DNA of 37,606 nucleotides, from NCBI GenBank assembly GCA_024277145.1, contig JAJRVU010000079.1, positions 1 through 37,606 of the forward strand. Direction: 5' to 3'. Of the stretch, positions 34,105-37,606 are shown one piece after another (within the stretch, counting starts at the first letter, position 1; each line of letters begins with the position of its first letter). The notes under the pieces are model-generated. The model saw only the letters and a list, made by a program, of their open reading frames with translations. It was not told the origin of the DNA and ran no database searches. Position numbers and translations under genes: made by a program. Origin of the DNA: Planctomycetota bacterium (GTDB taxonomy: Bacteria > Planctomycetota > Planctomycetia > Planctomycetales > Planctomycetaceae).

Positions 34105-34733
34105 GATTCAAGCCTTGTATTGTGTCCGTTCAAATTGAATTCAGGTTCAATCGGTATCTGTAAATATTTATACTGCATAAACGTCATTGTGAACTTATGA
34201 ATACTGTTTTATGCAGGGTTAATCCTGCTGAAGTAGCCCTTATTACACCATAGTCGCGAAAAAGTGTCAAAGGCTGCGGGTTTTAACAAGGTGAAACCAA
34301 TTATTTTTATGACTATTCAGGACTGCCAGTTGTGAATCCTCATTCTCAGCTATAGACTATAAAATTCGAACAGAACTTGTGGGCTGTGAAGGAATTCGTT
34401 CCAAAGCTGTCTGCCCGGATTTAAGGTTGAAAGGCCTGTTTTCCGGAAAATGAGACGGAACGGACTGAATAAAAAGACTTTCTTTTAAAATGGAAAGTCC
34501 AGAACGGATTTATAACTTGAACCTGATTCCAGAAATGACTGTCGGTCATTAATAAAAGCAGGTTATTAGTAGGATCCTCTTCATAAGATAACCTTACTTA
34601 CTGCGATCATTGGCTCATTTTCATGTTTCACCTGGATGAAACCAGTGAAAATATAGATGGAAACAGTGAAAAATAACTTACAGAACAAAATAATTATTTC
34701 GACTTCCTTTTACGACTACGACAGGATAATCCC
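34105..34733 (+). other. Divergent intergenic region between recJ and ilvH
   Basis: About 630 bp without a convincing frame. It holds a 7-bp hairpin (GACTTTC at 34476-34482, GAAAGTC at 34493-34499) and, closer to ilvH, the direct repeats described separately. I see no leader peptide rich in Leu, Ile or Val. Confidence 0.55.
34635..34672 (+). promoter_or_regulatory. Tandem 17-bp direct repeat upstream of ilvH
   Basis: GATGAAACCAGTGAAAA (34635-34651) and GATGGAAACAGTGAAAA (34656-34672) match at 15 of 17 positions and are offset by 21 bp, two helical turns. The first also forms a hairpin with the TTTCACCTGG just before it (34626-34650). They lie 62-99 bp before the ilvH ATG, where a regulator would bind. 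Confidence 0.4.
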
Positions 34734-35294
34734 ATGAAACACATTCTCTCGGCTTTGGTAATGAATCAGCCAGGAGTATTATCTCACATTTCAGGAATGT
34801 TGGGATCGCGAGCTTTCAATATTGAAAGTCTGGCTGTCGGTGCAACTGATAATCCCGAATTTTCCAGGATGACATTTGTTGTGAATGGTGATGCCCGGGT
34901 TCTGGATCAGGTTCGTAAGCAGCTTGAGAAAATTGTGACCGTGGTGAGAGTTCTCGATTTTCAAGGAAAAGATTTTGTCGAACGTGACCTCATGCTGATT
35001 AAAATCAGTACTGAAGGTGGCAAACGAAGTGAAATTCACGGGCTCGTCGATATTTTCCGTGGAAGTATCGTGGATGTCAGCCCTGATCATGTTATGGTTG
35101 AAATTGCAGGAAAAGAAAATAAGATTGACGCTTTTGTCGATATCATTCGTCCTTTCGGAATTCTTGAAATGGTTCGAACGGGACGAATTGCCATGCTGAG
35201 AGATCACGTCTTGATGGCAGATCTTTCTTCTCCTCAGGAATCAATTGAGGAAGCCCACACAAAAAAAACAGTTCGCAAAAAAACAACAGCGTGA
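34734..35294 (+). CDS. ilvH: Acetolactate synthase small (regulatory) subunit
   Basis: The product is 186 residues, longer than the roughly 163 of E. coli IlvH by a basic tail. The N-terminal ACT domain is typical: MKHILSALVMNQPGVLSHIS, GMLGSRAFNIESLAVG and the later DLMLIKIS start of the second ACT-like domain (VMVEIAGKENKIDAF, RPFGILEMVRTGRIAM). It binds the catalytic subunit and confers valine feedback inhibition in branched-chain amino-acid synthesis. AGGA lies eight bases before the ATG. The catalytic subunit gene is not in the window; ilvC follows 133 bp downstream. The C-terminal tail ends KKTVRKKTTA. Confidence 0.93.
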   Translation: MKHILSALVMNQPGVLSHISGMLGSRAFNIESLAVGATDNPEFSRMTFVVNGDARVLDQVRKQLEKIVTVVRVLDFQGKDFVERDLMLIKISTEGGKRSEIHGLVDIFRGSIVDVSPDHVMVEIAGKENKIDAFVDIIRPFGILEMVRTGRIAMLRDHVLMADLSSPQESIEEAHTKKTVRKKTTA

Positions 35295-35352
35295 AGAAAA
35301 ATAAAATGGCACGCAACAGTAAAAGTTAAACTGATCATAAACAAATTTGTCC

Positions 35353-35380
35353 CGGTTACTATTTTGAAAAAAAATAACCG
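35353..35380 (+). other. Hairpin between ilvH and ilvC
   Basis: CGGTTA (35353-35358) pairs with TAACCG (35375-35380); a further four T-A pairs can form above a bulge. The sequence after it is AT-rich with TTTTTT at 35392-35397. It may attenuate or process the ilvH-ilvC message, but the stem is weak. Confidence 0.3.
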
Positions 35381-35427
35381 TTAATTAAATATTTTTTAAA
35401 CTCGATTTATAAGCAGGTAAAGAACAA

Positions 35428-36432
35428 ATGTCAGCCAAAGTTTATTATGAAGATGATGCGGATCTTTCTTTGTTGAAAGATAAAACAATTGCAATTTTAG
35501 GTTATGGTAGCCAGGGGCATGCCCAGGCACAAAACCTGAAAGACAGTGGTTGCAATGTGATTGTTGGTCAACGAAAAGGAAGCGCTAATTACGATCTGGC
35601 TGTCAGTCATGGTTTTGATCCTCTTCCTATTGCAGAAGCTTCCAAAGCAGGAGATTTAGTTAATATTCTTCTTCCTGATGAAGTGCAGGGAGATTTGTAC
35701 AAAAGTGACATCAAACCCAATATGGAACCGGGCAATCTTTTAATGTGCTCTCATGGATTTAATATTCATTTTGGTCAGGTGATTCCTGCAGAAGGTGTTG
35801 ATACTGCGTTAGTTGCTCCTAAAGGTCCGGGACATCTTGTCAGAAGTGAATATGTCAAAGGTGGCGGCGTTCCTTCATTGATTGCAATGGGAGATGGTAC
35901 TTCTGAAGATTCCCGAAAACTGGCTCTCGCTTATGCAAAAGGGATTGGTGGAACTCGCGGTGGTGTGATTGAAACATCATTTGCGGAAGAAACAGAAACC
36001 GATCTTTTCGGTGAGCAGGTTGTTCTTTGCGGTGGCGTGAGTGCACTTGTTAAAACTGCTTTTGAAGTTCTTGTCGAAGCAGGGTATCAACCTGAAATGG
36101 CCTACTTTGAATGTATGCACGAACTGAAATTGATTGTTGACCTTTTCTACGAAGGGGGACTCAATTACATGCGTTACAGTGTTTCCAATACCGCAGAATT
36201 TGGTGACTACACAAGAGGACCTCGAATTGTTACAGCAGAAACCAAACTGGAAATGAAGAAAATTCTGGAAGAAATCCAGGGTGGTCATTTCGCCAAAGAA
36301 TGGTTGCTTGAAAATAAAGTCAACACTCCAACGTTCCAGGCTGTTCGTAGAAAAGAACGCTCTCATCAGATTGAACAGGTTGGTAAAGAACTTCGTGGAA
36401 TGATGAGTTGGATTGATTCTAAAGAAGTTTGA
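35428..36432 (+). CDS. ilvC: Ketol-acid reductoisomerase (NADP+), class I
   Basis: The product is 334 residues, the class I length. The nucleotide loop is [20 protein letters not shown] with the 2'-phosphate loop GQRKGS, which suggests NADPH. The metal and substrate ligands are seen in [10 protein letters not shown] (Asp and Glu), CMHELK and SNTAEFGDY. The enzyme isomerises and reduces acetolactate or acetohydroxybutyrate in valine, leucine and isoleucine synthesis. It follows ilvH in the same direction, so it is likely cotranscribed. A partial AGG site lies 12-14 bases before the ATG. Stop is TGA. Confidence 0.96.
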   Translation: MSAKVYYEDDADLSLLKDKTIAILGYGSQGHAQAQNLKDSGCNVIVGQRKGSANYDLAVSHGFDPLPIAEASKAGDLVNILLPDEVQGDLYKSDIKPNMEPGNLLMCSHGFNIHFGQVIPAEGVDTALVAPKGPGHLVRSEYVKGGGVPSLIAMGDGTSEDSRKLALAYAKGIGGTRGGVIETSFAEETETDLFGEQVVLCGGVSALVKTAFEVLVEAGYQPEMAYFECMHELKLIVDLFYEGGLNYMRYSVSNTAEFGDYTRGPRIVTAETKLEMKKILEEIQGGHFAKEWLLENKVNTPTFQAVRRKERSHQIEQVGKELRGMMSWIDSKEV

Positions 36433-36499
36433 TCCACGTAAGATTCACACTAATTCGGCAATTATCTGGCTCGACAGTTATCAAGACGGAAAATCGTCA

Positions 36500-37108
36500 A
36501 TGTCTGACAAAGCCGATGAAACAAAAATTCGAACAACGCTCGGCCTTCCAAGGGGAAGTGTCCGGGCGTTGCTTACTTTAATTATTGTTTCCGTGGTTGT
36601 TACGGAATCCGTTCGGGGTCATGCTGTCCCAATCTTCTGGACGGAAACGTTGATGATTGCGATGGCTCATTACTTTACTTCCCGAAGATTTATGCAGCTT
36701 GCCCCGGAAGTCATTCAACGACTTGAAGAAGAAGGACACATCGAAAAAGAGTCTAATCCGCTTTTTCTTCCCCGGCACAGCATTCGAATAATTATCCTGC
36801 TGACGTTTGTAGCTCTTGGGGTCTACCTGTATAAGCAGAATCAACTTTTTAATGCAGAAGCTCTTTCTGTTTTAGGAACAGTTTTCGCCTATTTGATCGG
36901 ATTTTTGGTCAAACCGATTCTGGACTGGTATTATAAAGGGAAAGAAAAAGATTCATTGCACTGGTGGGAAGACACCAAAGCAGCAGTGGTGTTAATTGTT
37001 TTAATAATTACTGCAGGTTGTTACCTCTTTAATCGGCCTGAATTACTTCCCGTTTACGTTCGTAATGGTTCTTTGTGTCTGGTCCTGTTTTACTTTGGCT
37101 CCCGCTAG
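36500..37108 (+). CDS. Membrane protein of unknown function
   Basis: The product is 202 residues from the ATG at 36500. The frame also opens with a TTG at 36413 inside ilvC, but that start has no support; ACGGA lies about nine bases before 36500. A polar N-terminus (MSDKADETKIRTTLGLPRGS) leads to a membrane helix near 22-40, a polar stretch, and four more hydrophobic segments (IIILLTFVALGVYLYK; LGTVFAYLIGFLVKPILDW; AAVVLIVLIITAGCYLF; LCLVLFYFGSR). I recognise no family. It starts 67 bp after ilvC and could share its message. Confidence 0.75.
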   Translation: MSDKADETKIRTTLGLPRGSVRALLTLIIVSVVVTESVRGHAVPIFWTETLMIAMAHYFTSRRFMQLAPEVIQRLEEEGHIEKESNPLFLPRHSIRIIILLTFVALGVYLYKQNQLFNAEALSVLGTVFAYLIGFLVKPILDWYYKGKEKDSLHWWEDTKAAVVLIVLIITAGCYLFNRPELLPVYVRNGSLCLVLFYFGSR

Positions 37109-37232
37109 TGCAAGTTGCACTTAACTGTAGCGTCGCTGGATACATGGAGACTTTATTAAAAGGCTCTAACCCGCTACACGTAAATGAAACTCGCTCTAGA
37201 CAATGTCTGTTTGAAATTTTTGATAAAAAATC

Positions 37233-37606
37233 ATGTCCGAAGAAATTAACAAACTTTATTCCGATCACGCCCGCTCTTTTCACAAGAACAAGTTTGTCTA
37301 TCCGGTTATTTCCCGGAGGAGTCAGGGAATTTCCATAGGCGTTAATTTGAATCCTGATAAAGTTTGTAACTTTGATTGCATTTACTGTCAGGTTGATCGA
37401 CGAAGCGAAGCAGAAACGCGATTCGTTGAAATGGATCAGCTTCTCTCTGAACTGGAAGAAATGCTTGAACTGGTCACAAACAAGGAGCTCTTTCAGGATG
37501 ACAAATTTAAACAGACGCCCGAAGAATTACGTGTTTTGAAAGACATTGCTTTTTCGGGTGATGGAGAGCCAAGCACGTTTAAAAACTTTGATGAAATCAT
37601 TGAAAA
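37233..37606 (+). CDS. Radical SAM protein (partial, runs off the window)
   Basis: The first 124 codons are present from the ATG at 37233. They read MSEEINKLYSDHARSFHKNK, then GISIGVNLNPDKVCNFDCIY, giving the radical SAM iron-sulfur motif C-x3-C-x2-C (CNFDCIYC), followed by a Gly-rich IAFSGDGEPSTF segment typical of the SAM-binding strand. The arrangement is close to the COG0731-type family related to tRNA wyosine synthesis, a naming I hold loosely. The sequence ends before the rest of the barrel. Only a weak ribosome site precedes it, and 124 bp separate it from the membrane protein gene. Confidence 0.88.
   Translation, partial: MSEEINKLYSDHARSFHKNKFVYPVISRRSQGISIGVNLNPDKVCNFDCIYCQVDRRSEAETRFVEMDQLLSELEEMLELVTNKELFQDDKFKQTPEELRVLKDIAFSGDGEPSTFKNFDEIIE

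Noticed and set aside
37103-37132. Hairpin around AGTGCAA/TTGCACT after the membrane protein gene as a terminator
   Set aside because: It overlaps the stop codon, has almost no loop in its best form and no T-run.
37075-37338. Plus-strand open frame overlapping the last two genes
   Set aside because: The radical SAM frame starting at 37233 has a clear C-x3-C-x2-C motif; this one has no motif and overlaps it.

Overview
The window looks like a chromosome segment from a moderately AT-rich member of the Planctomycetes. This is inferred from gene content, since no rRNA or other marker is present. The supporting traits are an ECF sigma factor followed by an anti-sigma factor fused to a von Willebrand A domain, an ExbB/ExbD cluster with zinc-ribbon, FHA and PQQ-propeller fusions, an EF-hand array protein, a Cys-rich secreted protein and a CxxCH lipoprotein. 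Genes are loosely packed and Shine-Dalgarno sites are often weak. I see no tRNA, rRNA, CRISPR array, transposase or phage gene.

Layout. 1-114: possible tail of a plus-strand gene. 159-4604 (minus): ECF sigma factor, VWA anti-sigma factor and a MOSC protein; the sigma gene and the MOSC gene both carry a GGACAATTCTCA box exactly 61 bp upstream of their start codons. 4742-15714 (minus): a long unit encoding a single-pass TonB-like protein, ExbB, ExbD, a zinc-ribbon ExbD, an FHA-TM-TPR-propeller protein, a TM-TPR-solute-binding protein (family 5) and a secreted protein. 16185-18182 (plus): sodium/solute symporter. 18216-23979 (minus): EF-hand protein, secreted poly-Glu protein, trypsin-like protease and CxxCH lipoprotein. 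24615-25148 (plus): Cys-rich secreted protein with a strong terminator. 25553-30396 (minus): RND efflux pump and its adaptor. 30930-34104 (minus): DUF456 protein, pcm and recJ. 34734-37606 (plus): ilvH, ilvC, a membrane protein and a truncated radical SAM gene.

Three genes (FHA/propeller, solute-binding protein, recJ) are each cut by one in-frame stop codon, with recognisable protein continuing directly past it in the same frame. Each stop is one C-to-T change from a Gln or Arg codon. The genome does not appear to use a recoded stop, because TAA and TGA both end other genes here. The choice is therefore between recent nonsense mutations, sequence or assembly errors, and readthrough.

The best candidate for an under-described system is the 4742-15714 cluster. 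A proton-motive ExbB/ExbD motor is encoded with cytoplasmic sensing modules (zinc ribbon, FHA) and large extracytoplasmic modules (beta-propeller, TPR, peptide-binding-like domain), but with no ABC permease and no classical TonB. A second notable item is a multi-hairpin intergenic repeat present twice (25343-25518 and 32199-32329).
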